This document shows positions 7,397 through 14,926 of a stretch of 33,203 nt of DNA, in pieces. Source of the DNA: CAYVMN01 sp043808585. Its GTDB lineage: Bacteria; Desulfobacterota; DSM-4660; Desulfatiglandales; Desulfatiglandaceae. Every line of letters begins with the position of its first letter. Within the stretch, counting starts at the first letter, position 1. A model generated the notes under the pieces. That model saw only the letters and a list, made by a program, of their open reading frames with translations, was not told the DNA's origin and did not search any database. The stretch is taken from positions 1 through 33,203 of the forward strand of contig JAZDES010000061.1 in NCBI GenBank assembly GCA_043808585.1. The letters run 5' to 3'. Made by a program: the position numbers and the translations under genes.

Positions 7397-7738
7397 CTAT
7401 TCTGAAGAGTCTTTACGCAGTTCCTCAATTCGTCGGTTGATCTCATCCAACACACTTCTCATGGAATTTGCGTCTGCCTTGAGCACCTCGATCTCTTCTT
7501 CGGGTTTAATGGGGTAGCCATAATCGTACGTTGGTACAAATTGGAGTCTCGAAGCCGGAAAGAATGCTCGGGGCCCAAAAAGTCGGCCAAACCCTCGACC
7601 CCGGCCAGCCCCTCTTCTAAAACCGAAAGCACGGCCAAATCCGGGCCTGTATCCAGCTCCTGCAGGGCTACAAAATCCACGCCCCCATCCGGTCATGGGT
7701 CCTGCTCCACGAGGACCTGCACCATCAAATCCTGGCAT
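7397..7738 (-). CDS. DUF5320 glycine-rich protein
   Basis: The product has 113 residues. ATG 7738 is chosen because GGAGGT lies seven bases upstream; a GTG three codons earlier overlaps that site. It begins MPGFDGAGPRGAGPMTGWGR and continues GFCSPAG, the signature of DUF5320. A long Gly/Arg/Phe-rich low-complexity part follows. The C-terminus (about 80-110) is a short coiled coil (EEEIEVLKADANSMRSVLDE). Family members usually sit beside NifX-like cofactor-binding proteins and Mrp-type ATPases. Here the nearest NifX-like gene is at the left edge, 7 kb away. The function is unknown. Confidence 0.88.
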   Translation of the reverse strand: MPGFDGAGPRGAGPMTGWGRGFCSPAGAGYRPGFGRAFGFRRGAGRGRGFGRLFGPRAFFPASRLQFVPTYDYGYPIKPEEEIEVLKADANSMRSVLDEINRRIEELRKDSSE

Positions 7739-7775
7739 ATCTGTCACCTCCTTTCAAAATGGACTGCGCCCGCCC

Positions 7776-7901
7776 TTACAGCGTCTCCTGGACATGTATT
7801 GGAAGCCCAAAATCTCCGCCATTAACATCGACAAGCTTTTCCATCACACCCTTAGGCGATAACGTTCTCTGAACAGGTTGGCGGGTAGTCGTAATGGGCA
7901 T
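7776..7901 (-). CDS. Possible 41-residue small ORF or gene remnant
   Basis: A short open frame begins MPITTTRQPVQRTLSPKG and ends LPIHVQETL. It lies between the 4-hydroxybutyryl-CoA dehydratase gene and the DUF5320 gene, on the same strand as both. The composition is protein-like, with a stretch VMEKLVDVNGGDFGLP. No convincing ribosome site precedes the ATG at 7901 and no family is recognised. It may be a real microprotein, a leftover 3' end of a lost gene, or chance. Confidence 0.25.
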   Translation of the reverse strand: MPITTTRQPVQRTLSPKGVMEKLVDVNGGDFGLPIHVQETL

Positions 7902-7932
7902 TCTAGTATCCGTTGGCGAATAATCAGATATC

Positions 7933-9384
7933 CTATCTAAGGTTCAAAACGTTTTTGACAAGGTCCTTCTCGTGCTGGTAGTCCAAGGCTCTCTGGAGCA
8001 TGATCTTTTGAGCCATGACCGGACCGGCCCCGTGCCAGGTGCCCACACCATGCTGGCCTGCGGTCCAGTTCTGGAGGAGTTTGTGTACTTTCATTATGTT
8101 CTCAGTCGGCTCATCTGAACCGAAGCTATAGAATTCCTTTACGTAATCCTTAACCTCAGGGTTTTTCAACTCCTTGAGAGACGGCATTGTAACGATGAGG
8201 CCACCGCCAATGTCCCCGGCCAGGGCCATAACCCGCCAGAATGCGTTACAGATGTTTAGTTTGGAAACATTTCCCATGATTTCATCCGGCAGGTATACCC
8301 CGGATCCAGCTGGCTCTTCAGCCCCCTTTGTCGCCGCAGCAAGCCCGCATGCCCTACCAGTCTCTCTTAAAACCACCATCTCCATCAGCTGATCGTTGAT
8401 ATGGGCGGCCTTCTCCAACCCCTTGTACTCCTGAACCAGTTTCGAGGCACCGATAATCTGGTTCATAAAGCCCACCTTGCATGTACCGCCGCATGTCATT
8501 CGGTGTGTCTTTGCATATCGAGTTACTATTTTTATTGAATAGAGATGCTCCCCACAGTGGAAAACCCTCTCCCATGGAACAAACACGTTGTCAAAGATGA
8601 TCATGGCGGTCTCTCTCTGACCAAAAACAGGATTCCCCAACTCTTCCAGGTCCTCGGCCATGTCTCTTTCAGCGGAATAAGGGGAATACTGACACACGTA
8701 TGTTATTCCCTCTGCATCGGTTCGCGTTGCGAATGCAATCGCGTAATCCTCCTCACCCTCGAAGTGGGCGGCCTGAGGGAGTACCATAAGTTCGTGGCTG
8801 GCATAAGCGCCGCTGATGTTGATCTTAGCACCGCGAACTACTATCCCCTCATTGTTTCTATCGACTAGCTTCAGCGAGAGATAGGGGTCGGCCCATTTCA
8901 GGGTCTTCTGGTCCCGCCTACCCCTGGGTTCTGTGAGGGCACCTGCAACCGATAGGTCTTTTGATTGGACCATCTTGAGATATTCCATAAACCTTGGATG
9001 GTATTCCGTTCTCAGGTCCCGATCCATTTCCCAGGTGGTGCTGGCCAGGGCGTGAAAGGAATCATATCCAACACATCGGTAAATGCATGTCCCCAGCATT
9101 TCAGCTGTAAAGGTACCGGCCTCGGCCTTTTTGACCAGGTCATCGGTGCTGGCACTGACATATGTATATCGATTGACCACATCATCGACCAGCGGCGAAT
9201 AGCAGGACATGATATCTCGGTACCTTGGATCCAGCGCCCACGCATAACTGGCCTTATTTGCCTCCACGACGGTGCGCGTATTCCTGTTTTCTAAGATATT
9301 CATCACCCTCTTTCCGTTCATAAAGACCTTGGGTTTTAGGGCTTCAAGACTCACCTCAAACTGCTCCGGCGTCATCAGGGCCAT
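7933..9384 (-). CDS. abfD: 4-Hydroxybutyryl-CoA dehydratase / vinylacetyl-CoA delta-isomerase
   Basis: The product has 483 residues, the full family length. The enzyme dehydrates 4-hydroxybutyryl-CoA to crotonyl-CoA using FAD and a [4Fe-4S] cluster. The cluster ligands are recognisable: C100 and C104 in GTCIYRCVG, H294 in AKTHRMTCGGTCKVG, and C302 or C298 in the same segment. These match the positions known from the clostridial enzyme. They separate it from 4-hydroxyphenylacetate hydroxylases, which share the fold but lack the cluster. The flavin-domain features TEPRGRRDQK and VFVPWERVF are present. No other 4-hydroxybutyrate gene is nearby. A PAS-type sigma54 activator gene lies upstream on the same strand and is the obvious regulator. 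It may serve growth on 4-hydroxybutyrate or a succinate/crotonyl-CoA route. Confidence 0.9.
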   Translation of the reverse strand: MALMTPEQFEVSLEALKPKVFMNGKRVMNILENRNTRTVVEANKASYAWALDPRYRDIMSCYSPLVDDVVNRYTYVSASTDDLVKKAEAGTFTAEMLGTCIYRCVGYDSFHALASTTWEMDRDLRTEYHPRFMEYLKMVQSKDLSVAGALTEPRGRRDQKTLKWADPYLSLKLVDRNNEGIVVRGAKINISGAYASHELMVLPQAAHFEGEEDYAIAFATRTDAEGITYVCQYSPYSAERDMAEDLEELGNPVFGQRETAMIIFDNVFVPWERVFHCGEHLYSIKIVTRYAKTHRMTCGGTCKVGFMNQIIGASKLVQEYKGLEKAAHINDQLMEMVVLRETGRACGLAAATKGAEEPAGSGVYLPDEIMGNVSKLNICNAFWRVMALAGDIGGGLIVTMPSLKELKNPEVKDYVKEFYSFGSDEPTENIMKVHKLLQNWTAGQHGVGTWHGAGPVMAQKIMLQRALDYQHEKDLVKNVLNLR

Positions 9385-9570
9385 TTCTATCCTCCTGTGC
9401 GTGGATGATTTCGCAGTAGAACTACTTCACATTTCATGCCAGCTATCCAGGAGGACACAGAATGTGTCTAACCTGCTAGGGTTCTTGGAATTATTTAGTG
9501 GGAAGGAATACTCGGGTGAAACTCAAGATCTGTGGTTCATATCAATATCGCAAAGTTAAGTGGGAGGGAC

Positions 9571-9586
9571 ATTGCAGCCATGCAAT
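9571..9586. promoter_or_regulatory. ATTGC-N6-GCAAT palindrome upstream of abfD
   Basis: The sequence ATTGCAGCCATGCAAT has perfect five-base arms and the same form as the palindrome at 380-395. It lies 187 bases upstream of the dehydratase start and just beyond the 3' end of the sigma54 activator gene. No -24/-12 promoter with exact spacing was found between it and the dehydratase gene. Confidence 0.4.
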
Positions 9587-9606
9587 AAACCTTCTTTCTG
9601 GCACTA

Positions 9607-10959
9607 TTACCTCGGGGCTTTAATGTTAAGTCGCTTCATTTTTCGCCACAGGGTGGACATATGAATGCCTATCTGGGAGGCTGTAGCAGACCTATTCCAC
9701 TCGTTCCGCCTCAATACCTCGTAGATGAAGTTACGCTCCACGTCTTCCCAGGAAATGGTTTCTTTTGAACTGTCTTCAGGCATCAATGGCTTTGTTCGAT
9801 TCAACCCGGACACCAGGTAATCGGGAAGATGTTTACTACCGATTAGGCTGTTCTTGCAAACAACGTTCGCGTATTCGATGATGTTCTCCAACTCACGGAC
9901 GTTGCCAGGGAAATCATGGGACATGAGGATGGGAAATACCTCAGGAGATAAACCCTGGATTTCCTTGGCATTTAACCGATTGAACTTGCGGATAAAATGA
10001 TCAGCCAATAGGGGAATATCCTCTTTCCTCTCCCTCAACGGGGGAAGAACAAGCTTCACTACATTGATGCGGTAATATAGGTCCTGCCTGAAGCTTCCCC
10101 CTCTCACAAGCTCTTCCAAATCGCTATTGGTTGCGGCCACAATACGAACGTCCGCTTTAAGGGATTTGGTACTGCCAAGAGGTTCATATACTTTATCCTG
10201 CAGTACGCGAAGTAACCGGATCTGAAGTGCGGGTGATATATCACCGATTTCATCCAGAAAAAGGGTCCCTCCTTCTGCCAGCGCCAAACGCCCCGGTTTA
10301 TCCTTTTTGGCGTCGGTGAATGCGCCAGCCTTGTACCCAAAGAGTTCCGATTCAAGAAGGTTGTCGGGCAGAGCTCCACAGTTGATGGTTATGATGGGCC
10401 CCTTTTTTCTCGGACTTAAGGAGTGGATTGCCTTTGTGAAAAGCTCTTTCCCGGTACCGCTTTCACCGACAAGCAGGACAGTGGTATTGCTTTCAGCCAC
10501 CTGCTCGAGTATCCCGAAAAGGCGGTGCATCCCCTCATTCTTGCTTATAATGTCAAAGAAAGAGTGCCTATTCTCCAGTTCTTTGCGCAGCGCTTCCACT
10601 ACGCTCAGATCACGGAAGGTCTCCACTCCTCCTATGACTCGACCCCTTTCATCCTTCAGGAGGGCCGTGGAAATGCTGACTGGAATTCTTTCCCCTTCTG
10701 AGTTCAAAATGAATATGGCCTGATTCACAATGGACTCGCCAGTTTCCATAGTCTGGCGGAGGGAACATTGCCCCTCGCAAATACTTGCTCGGAAGACCTC
10801 CCAGCAATGCCTACCGATCGCCTCCTCTCTTCTGATCCCGGTTATCTCTTGGGCAGCCCGATTAAAAGAAGTGACCTTTTGCTTTGCATCAACGGTAAAG
10901 ACGCCGTCGGCTATGCTATCCAGAATGATTTCCGTCTGATTCTCAAGTGGTAGTTTCAT
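9607..10959 (-). CDS. PAS-domain sigma54-dependent transcriptional activator
   Basis: The product has 450 residues. A PAS domain (about 10-130) replaces a receiver, so the protein senses a signal directly. It carries C52, C61 and C65 (GRHCWEVFRASICEGQCSL), a common cysteine set in anaerobe PAS sensors that may bind a cofactor or report redox state. The AAA+ domain has Walker A GESGTGKE and Walker B GGTLFLDEIGD. The sigma54-contact loop reads GAFTDA instead of GAFTGA, with the following KKDKPGRL, a variant seen in many PAS-type activators. A Fis-type helix-turn-helix closes it (WNRSATASQIGIHMSTLWRK). It lies directly upstream of the 4-hydroxybutyryl-CoA dehydratase gene, on the same strand, after a 222-base gap. 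Local control of that gene is likely but inferred. Confidence 0.93.
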   Translation of the reverse strand: MKLPLENQTEIILDSIADGVFTVDAKQKVTSFNRAAQEITGIRREEAIGRHCWEVFRASICEGQCSLRQTMETGESIVNQAIFILNSEGERIPVSISTALLKDERGRVIGGVETFRDLSVVEALRKELENRHSFFDIISKNEGMHRLFGILEQVAESNTTVLLVGESGTGKELFTKAIHSLSPRKKGPIITINCGALPDNLLESELFGYKAGAFTDAKKDKPGRLALAEGGTLFLDEIGDISPALQIRLLRVLQDKVYEPLGSTKSLKADVRIVAATNSDLEELVRGGSFRQDLYYRINVVKLVLPPLRERKEDIPLLADHFIRKFNRLNAKEIQGLSPEVFPILMSHDFPGNVRELENIIEYANVVCKNSLIGSKHLPDYLVSGLNRTKPLMPEDSSKETISWEDVERNFIYEVLRRNEWNRSATASQIGIHMSTLWRKMKRLNIKAPR

Positions 10960-11213
10960 TAACCCCTCGGCGCCTGCCCCAGGATCATTATTTCTTTGAA
11001 GAGAGTGTAAGTGAGAGGTGTCGCAGTGTCAAGGCGTTAGGTCTGGTAGGAGGTTAGACGAAGCATACTTATCCGGGTAACTATCCGCTACCGGCCAGCT
11101 GCAATTCCGAGAGGATGCGGGGGCTCATTTCTCTTGACTTATGGGGGATTTTTTCATTGTATATGCCATTCCATCAAAGATTGAGCAGGTAAGGTTTAAG
11201 CATGTTTAAGAAA

Positions 11214-11234
11214 GGGGTCTCACCCCGCTTTTTT
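11214..11234 (+). terminator. Terminator-like hairpin in the leader of the Hdr-like operon
   Basis: GGGGT (11214-11218) and ACCCC (11222-11226) form a five-pair stem with a three-base loop, followed after GC by six T residues. It reads as a small intrinsic terminator on the plus strand, 80 bases before the first gene. No plus-strand gene lies upstream that would need it, so it could be an attenuator or stop antisense transcripts. Confidence 0.35.
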
Positions 11235-11272
11235 AAGGCCCATATTCCGACAATAAGGCCAACTTCTTTGAG

Positions 11273-11298
11273 GACCGCCCAAGATTCAAGGGGCGGTC
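11273..11298. repeat. Perfect 8-bp inverted repeat before the ribosome site
   Basis: GACCGCCC (11273-11280) and GGGCGGTC (11291-11298) are separated by ten bases. The repeat ends just before the AGGAAAGGAGAGG ribosome site of the cytochrome b gene. It could be an operator or a leader hairpin affecting translation. Confidence 0.45.
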
Positions 11299-11316
11299 GA
11301 AGGAAAGGAGAGGTTC

Positions 11317-11982
11317 ATGGACTTTTATTCATTTGTTGAAGGCCCGCTCCTGTGGCTGGCATTCATCGTCTTTATCGTAGGCAGTATCCTGCGGGCGGCC
11401 ATGTTCTTTTTCTCATCTCTGAAAAAGGACAAGATCATCTATCAACATTTTAGCTGGAAGTATGTGTTTGCCACGCTTGTCCGTTGGGTCCTCCCGCTCA
11501 ATAAGGATGTCGTCAAGAACCCTGTGGTTACGATCTTGGGGTACATATTTCATCTCTGTCTGATTATAGTGCCCATATGGTATTCGGGCCATATCACCCT
11601 GTGGGAGGAGTCGCGCTTTGAGTGGTCCTGGTCGTCCATTCCTAATGGGCTGGCCGATTGGATGACACTTGTTTTTCTGGCCATTGCCGTCTTTTTTCTT
11701 TTGAGGCGGATCTTTTCGGCTGACATCCGTCTGATTTCCACATTTTCGGATTATTTTCTTCTTGTTGTTACGGCCTTACCGTTTGTGACAGGATATTTTC
11801 TGACCCATGGGACGCTGGACGGTGTTGGGTTTTGGGGTGACAATATGCAGCTGATTCATATGCTTTCAGGCGAGTTGATGCTGATATTGATTCCGTTCAC
11901 GAAATTATCCCATTATGTGCTGTTTTTCTTTTCCAGAGGATCCACCGGGATTGAATTTGGCCGCAGGGGCTATTCGGTTTAG
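11317..11982 (+). CDS. NarI/TmcC-like membrane cytochrome b subunit
   Basis: The product has 221 residues with about five membrane helices, near 8-30, 68-90, 112-130, 142-162 and 178-203. Histidines at 79, 92, 164, 181 and 199, several of them inside or at the edge of helices, are candidate heme b ligands. The arrangement fits the NarI/HdrE/DsrM/TmcC family of menaquinone-linked cytochromes b. AAGGAGAGG precedes the ATG. It is followed after about 40 bases by an HdrD/TmcB-like iron-sulfur gene, the usual partner. It should anchor that protein to the membrane and pass electrons between the quinone pool and the cytoplasmic clusters. The Tmc partners TmcA (cytochrome c) and TmcD are not next to it. 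Confidence 0.87.
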   Translation: MDFYSFVEGPLLWLAFIVFIVGSILRAAMFFFSSLKKDKIIYQHFSWKYVFATLVRWVLPLNKDVVKNPVVTILGYIFHLCLIIVPIWYSGHITLWEESRFEWSWSSIPNGLADWMTLVFLAIAVFFLLRRIFSADIRLISTFSDYFLLVVTALPFVTGYFLTHGTLDGVGFWGDNMQLIHMLSGELMLILIPFTKLSHYVLFFFSRGSTGIEFGRRGYSV

Positions 11983-12019
11983 GGGAATCCGGATGGATAT
12001 GGTGCGAAGGAGTGTGATC

Positions 12020-13297
12020 ATGAGTGAAGAGATCAGGGCAGACGCGATCATGGATTTTTTGAAGCCCAGGATGGGTGCCCGGTTCAAGATGTGGCTGAAC
12101 ATCTGCGCCCATTGCGGCCTGTGTGCAAACACGTGCCACTACTATTCGGCCAATGACAATGACCCCAGGATGATTCCTTCCTTCAAGGTGAGGTTTTTGA
12201 AGGAGATCCTGAGAAAGAAGGGCAATGTGAACAGGGACTATCTTCAGAAAGTCTATGACACTGTTTATTACGAGTGCAATATGTGCCGCCGGTGCACCCT
12301 GTATTGTCCCTTTGGAATAGACATAGCGCTGATGATATCGCTGTTGAGGGGCCTGTTGTTTTCGCAGGGGATCGCTCCGGAGGGTCTTCTCAGGGCCATA
12401 GAGAATTACAAAGGGTTTGGTAACCAGATGGCGGTAACGGACGAGAACTGGGTGGAGACCATAGAGTGGTGTGAGGAGGAGACCGCTGAAGAGCTGAAGG
12501 GTCTAAAGATACCAATCGACAAAAAGGGTGCAAAGATATTGTATACGGTCAATGCAAGGGAACCTATGTTTTATCCACAGGACATGATGGAGGCAGCCAA
12601 GATCTTCCACTTGGCGGGTGAAGACTACACCTATTGCAGCAAGCCAGGGTGGGATGACACGAATCTCTCCATGTTCTGCGGGGATTTGAAGACCTCCCGG
12701 ATGATTGTGGAGAATACCTTTAAGAGGGCGGAGGAGTTGGAGGTTCAACAGGTTGCCATAACAGAATGAGGGCACGCCTACCGAGCGCTTCGGTTCGAAG
12801 CGCCCACCTGGCTGGGGTACACCCCCAAGCAAGAGGTGATTCACTCGGTTGAACTCTTTCATGACTACATACGGGACGGGCGGATAAGGATTAAGGAGAA
12901 GATAAAGGAGCCCACCACTGTTCAAGACCCCTGTAATGTGGTTCGGAGTGGAGGTCTGGCCGAGAAAAACAGGCGTCTTGCGGAATACCTCTCCGAGGAC
13001 TTTCGTCCTTTGAAATACCAGGGGAATTACAATTACTGCTGTGCCGGGGGTGGCGGTGCTATGCCCATGGGCGGCGAGATGAAGAAGCACCGGTTGAAGG
13101 GGGGAAAGGTCAAGGCGGAGCAGATCCGGGAGACAGGCGCCAAGGTCATCTTTGTCCCATGCCACAATTGCATTGATCAGATCAGAGACCTTTCAAAGGA
13201 ATATGACCTGGGAATCCGGGCGATCCACTTCAAAGAGGCCATCAGCGAGTGCATGGAGATCCCCGAAGAAATGCTGGTGACAGAAGAAGAGGAATAA
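12020..13297 (+). CDS. HdrD/TmcB-like iron-sulfur protein, probable selenoprotein (Sec at codon 250)
   Basis: An in-frame TGA (12767-12769) splits this gene into two open frames, which join without any frameshift into one protein of 425 residues. Translation through the TGA gives QQVAITE-U-GHAYRALRFEA. Relatives (DsrK, TmcB, HdrD) have cysteine at that place, in ECGHAYR. A SECIS-like hairpin lies at 12785-12803. The N-terminal part has two [4Fe-4S] motifs: C29, C32, C35, C39 (ICAHCGLCANTC) and C86, C89, C92, C96 (ECNMCRRCTLYC). The C-terminal part is a CCG domain with C305, C340-C341, C381 and C384 (YCCAGGGG, CHNC). The start at 12020 has AAGGAG seven bases upstream; ATG 11993 is an alternative. 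With the cytochrome b before it, it should form a membrane-bound heterodisulfide-reductase-like module. The selenocysteine probably replaces a cluster-binding or catalytic cysteine. Reading it as a frameshift or pseudogene is unlikely. Confidence 0.9.
12785..12803 (+). promoter_or_regulatory. Bacterial SECIS-like hairpin downstream of the in-frame TGA
   Basis: GCGCTTCG (12785-12792) and CGAAGCGC (12796-12803) form a perfect eight-base-pair stem around the loop GTT. The stem starts 15 bases after the TGA and the loop G lies 24 bases after it. Both features fit known bacterial SECIS elements, which bind SelB through a short apical loop with a G at its start. It sits inside the coding sequence, as bacterial SECIS elements do. 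Confidence 0.85.
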
Positions 13298-13310
13298 AGG
13301 TATTTTTCTG

Positions 13311-13340
13311 TTGACGGTAGGTACCACATGGTAGTATAGA
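13311..13340 (+). promoter_or_regulatory. Possible sigma70-type promoter before hdrC
   Basis: TTGACG (13311-13316) and TATAGA (13335-13340) are 18 bases apart, in the 117-base gap between the selenoprotein gene and hdrC. The spacer contains the palindrome TACCACATGGTA (13322-13333), which could be an operator. The match is moderate, so hdrC may simply be cotranscribed with the genes before it. Confidence 0.35.
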
Positions 13341-13414
13341 GTGTCAGCTCTAAGAGATTTACGACCTGCGGACTTCAAGGCAAACTACCAAAAAGGCGAA
13401 AAGGGAGATAAGCC

Positions 13415-13951
13415 ATGGAACCCGATAGAACCCTGGTCCTGAAAAGAGATTCAGATAAAAAGTTTGTTGAGAGGATGTTTTCCTCTGTCCAGGCAAAGAC
13501 CTCCCCCTATTGCTTTCAGTGTTCCACCTGTACCAACGGTTGCCCGATTGTCTTAAACTTCAGGCCGAATCCGGCACAGGAACTGGATCTGCTCCCCCAT
13601 CAACTCATGTACGCGGTACGCCTCGGGTTAAAGGATATTGTCCTGGAGGCCCGGATGCTCTGGGCCTGTACGGAATGTTATATGTGCACCGAATACTGCC
13701 CCCAGGGCATACAGGTATGTGATGTCATCTATGAACTCAAGAATATAGCCATAAGGGAGCGGAAAGACCTTATCCCCAGGGGCATACGTATGTTTGCAAA
13801 CGCCCTCTTGGACAATGGCCGGACCGCCGAGATCATGGAGTGGGAGCGTGAGGACCTTGAACTGCCGGGCCTGAGCGGCGAAGGTGACGAGGTTCTAAAA
13901 GGGCTTTTGAGGGAGCTGGGATTACCTGAGGTCATTAATCCGGCAAAATAG
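13415..13951 (+). CDS. hdrC: HdrC-like heterodisulfide reductase subunit C
   Basis: The product has 178 residues, typical for HdrC. Two classic [4Fe-4S] motifs are present: C33, C36, C39, C43 (YCFQCSTCTNGCP) and C85, C88, C91, C95 (ACTECYMCTEYCP). The protein is soluble and should pass electrons to HdrB. AGGGAGA precedes the ATG. The hdrB gene follows after 12 bases, so the two are translated together. No hdrA gene is adjacent. The pair therefore either docks with an HdrA encoded elsewhere or works with the membrane cytochrome b and selenoprotein encoded just before it. Confidence 0.92.
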   Translation: MEPDRTLVLKRDSDKKFVERMFSSVQAKTSPYCFQCSTCTNGCPIVLNFRPNPAQELDLLPHQLMYAVRLGLKDIVLEARMLWACTECYMCTEYCPQGIQVCDVIYELKNIAIRERKDLIPRGIRMFANALLDNGRTAEIMEWEREDLELPGLSGEGDEVLKGLLRELGLPEVINPAK

Positions 13952-13963
13952 AGAGGACGAGAG

Positions 13964-14860
13964 ATGAAGAGCTATGCCATCTTTCTCGGTTGTTCCATTC
14001 CTTCCCGCGTGAACCATTACGAGGCCTCGGCCCGCGTAGTTCTCAACGAATTGGGGGTGAAACTGGTTGACATAGAGCAGTTCAGCTGCTGTGGGCCTGT
14101 GCCCCTCCGCTCCATCTCCTTTGAGATGTTTCTCACCGTAGGTGCCCGCAACCTCGCCCTTGCTGAGGCACAAGGTCTGGATATCATGTGCCTTTGCAGC
14201 GGCTGTTACAGCACACTCACCGACGTCAACCACCACCTCAAGGAGGATTCTGAATTAAGGTCGGCCATAAACAAGCGGTTGGAGTCCTCAGGGGCTGCCT
14301 ATAACGGCGGGATACATGTGAAGCATTTCATGAAGGTACTCCACCAGGACGTGGGTCTCGATTCCATCCGAAATCGGATTGCAAGGACTTATAAGGGCCT
14401 CAATATAGCCACTCATTATGGTTGCCATACCCTGAGACCCACCAAGGTGATGCAATTTGACAGTTCTTCGCCCCCAAGGGTCTTTGACGACCTGGTGGAG
14501 CTTACCGGCGCCAAAAGCATTCGCTGGGCTGCCAAATGGGAGTGCTGCGGAGGGCCGCTCCTGGGGGTAAATGAACAGCTCGCCCTGGATCTCTGCGAAA
14601 AAAAGCTAGCTGACGCCAAGGCCTGGAAGGCGGACTGTCTCTGCACAGCCTGTCCCTTCTGCCAGGTGGAATTCGATACCATTCAGGGCAAGATTGCCGC
14701 GGATCGGGGTCGCACCTACGACATCCCCTCTATTCTATACCCCCAGCTTCTGGGCTTGGCCATGGGTCTTGAGCGGGATAGGTTGGGGATGGACGGGAAT
14801 AGGCTCCCCCTTGACAGGATCGAGGCTGCCTTAGAACCGGCAGCTATATCGGGATCCTGA
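13964..14860 (+). CDS. hdrB: HdrB-like heterodisulfide reductase subunit B
   Basis: The product has 298 residues, the normal HdrB length, with two CCG domains. The first has C10, the pair in FSCCGPVPL and CLCSGC. The second has HYGCH, WECCGGP and CTACPFC. These cysteines hold the two non-cubane [4Fe-4S] clusters that split disulfides in HdrB of methanogens. The true substrate in bacteria is unknown. All key cysteines are encoded by ordinary codons here, unlike in the HdrD-like gene nearby. It is the last gene of the Hdr cluster; a convergent M23 peptidase gene follows after 66 bases. Confidence 0.92.
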   Translation: MKSYAIFLGCSIPSRVNHYEASARVVLNELGVKLVDIEQFSCCGPVPLRSISFEMFLTVGARNLALAEAQGLDIMCLCSGCYSTLTDVNHHLKEDSELRSAINKRLESSGAAYNGGIHVKHFMKVLHQDVGLDSIRNRIARTYKGLNIATHYGCHTLRPTKVMQFDSSSPPRVFDDLVELTGAKSIRWAAKWECCGGPLLGVNEQLALDLCEKKLADAKAWKADCLCTACPFCQVEFDTIQGKIAADRGRTYDIPSILYPQLLGLAMGLERDRLGMDGNRLPLDRIEAALEPAAISGS

Positions 14861-14926
14861 CCCCTGGCAGTCACTGTGGCACGGAAGTCGAGGGTTTATT
14901 ATTAGCTGTTACTCAATGTAGCGGGG

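Larger units (their letters stand above)
10960..11316. other. Divergent intergenic region before the Hdr-like operon
   Basis: This 357-base region separates the leftward activator gene from the rightward cytochrome b gene. It holds a terminator-like hairpin (11214-11234) and an inverted repeat (11273-11298) just before the ribosome site. A GG-N10-GC pair near 11188 matches the sigma54 consensus only weakly. A TTGACT at 11134 has no good -10 partner. No promoter can be called firmly. Confidence 0.4.

Noticed and set aside
7739..7747. GTG start for the DUF5320 gene
   Set aside because: The GTG overlaps the GGAGGT ribosome site that serves the ATG at 7738.
11188..11201. GG-N10-GC pair upstream of the cytochrome b gene
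   Set aside because: The flanking bases fit the sigma54 consensus poorly, and a terminator-like hairpin would fall right at the start of the transcript.
12836..13297. Separate CDS or frameshifted pseudogene for the second half of the HdrD-like protein
   Set aside because: The frame is unchanged across the TGA, homology continues without a gap, and a SECIS-like hairpin follows, so recoding as selenocysteine fits better.
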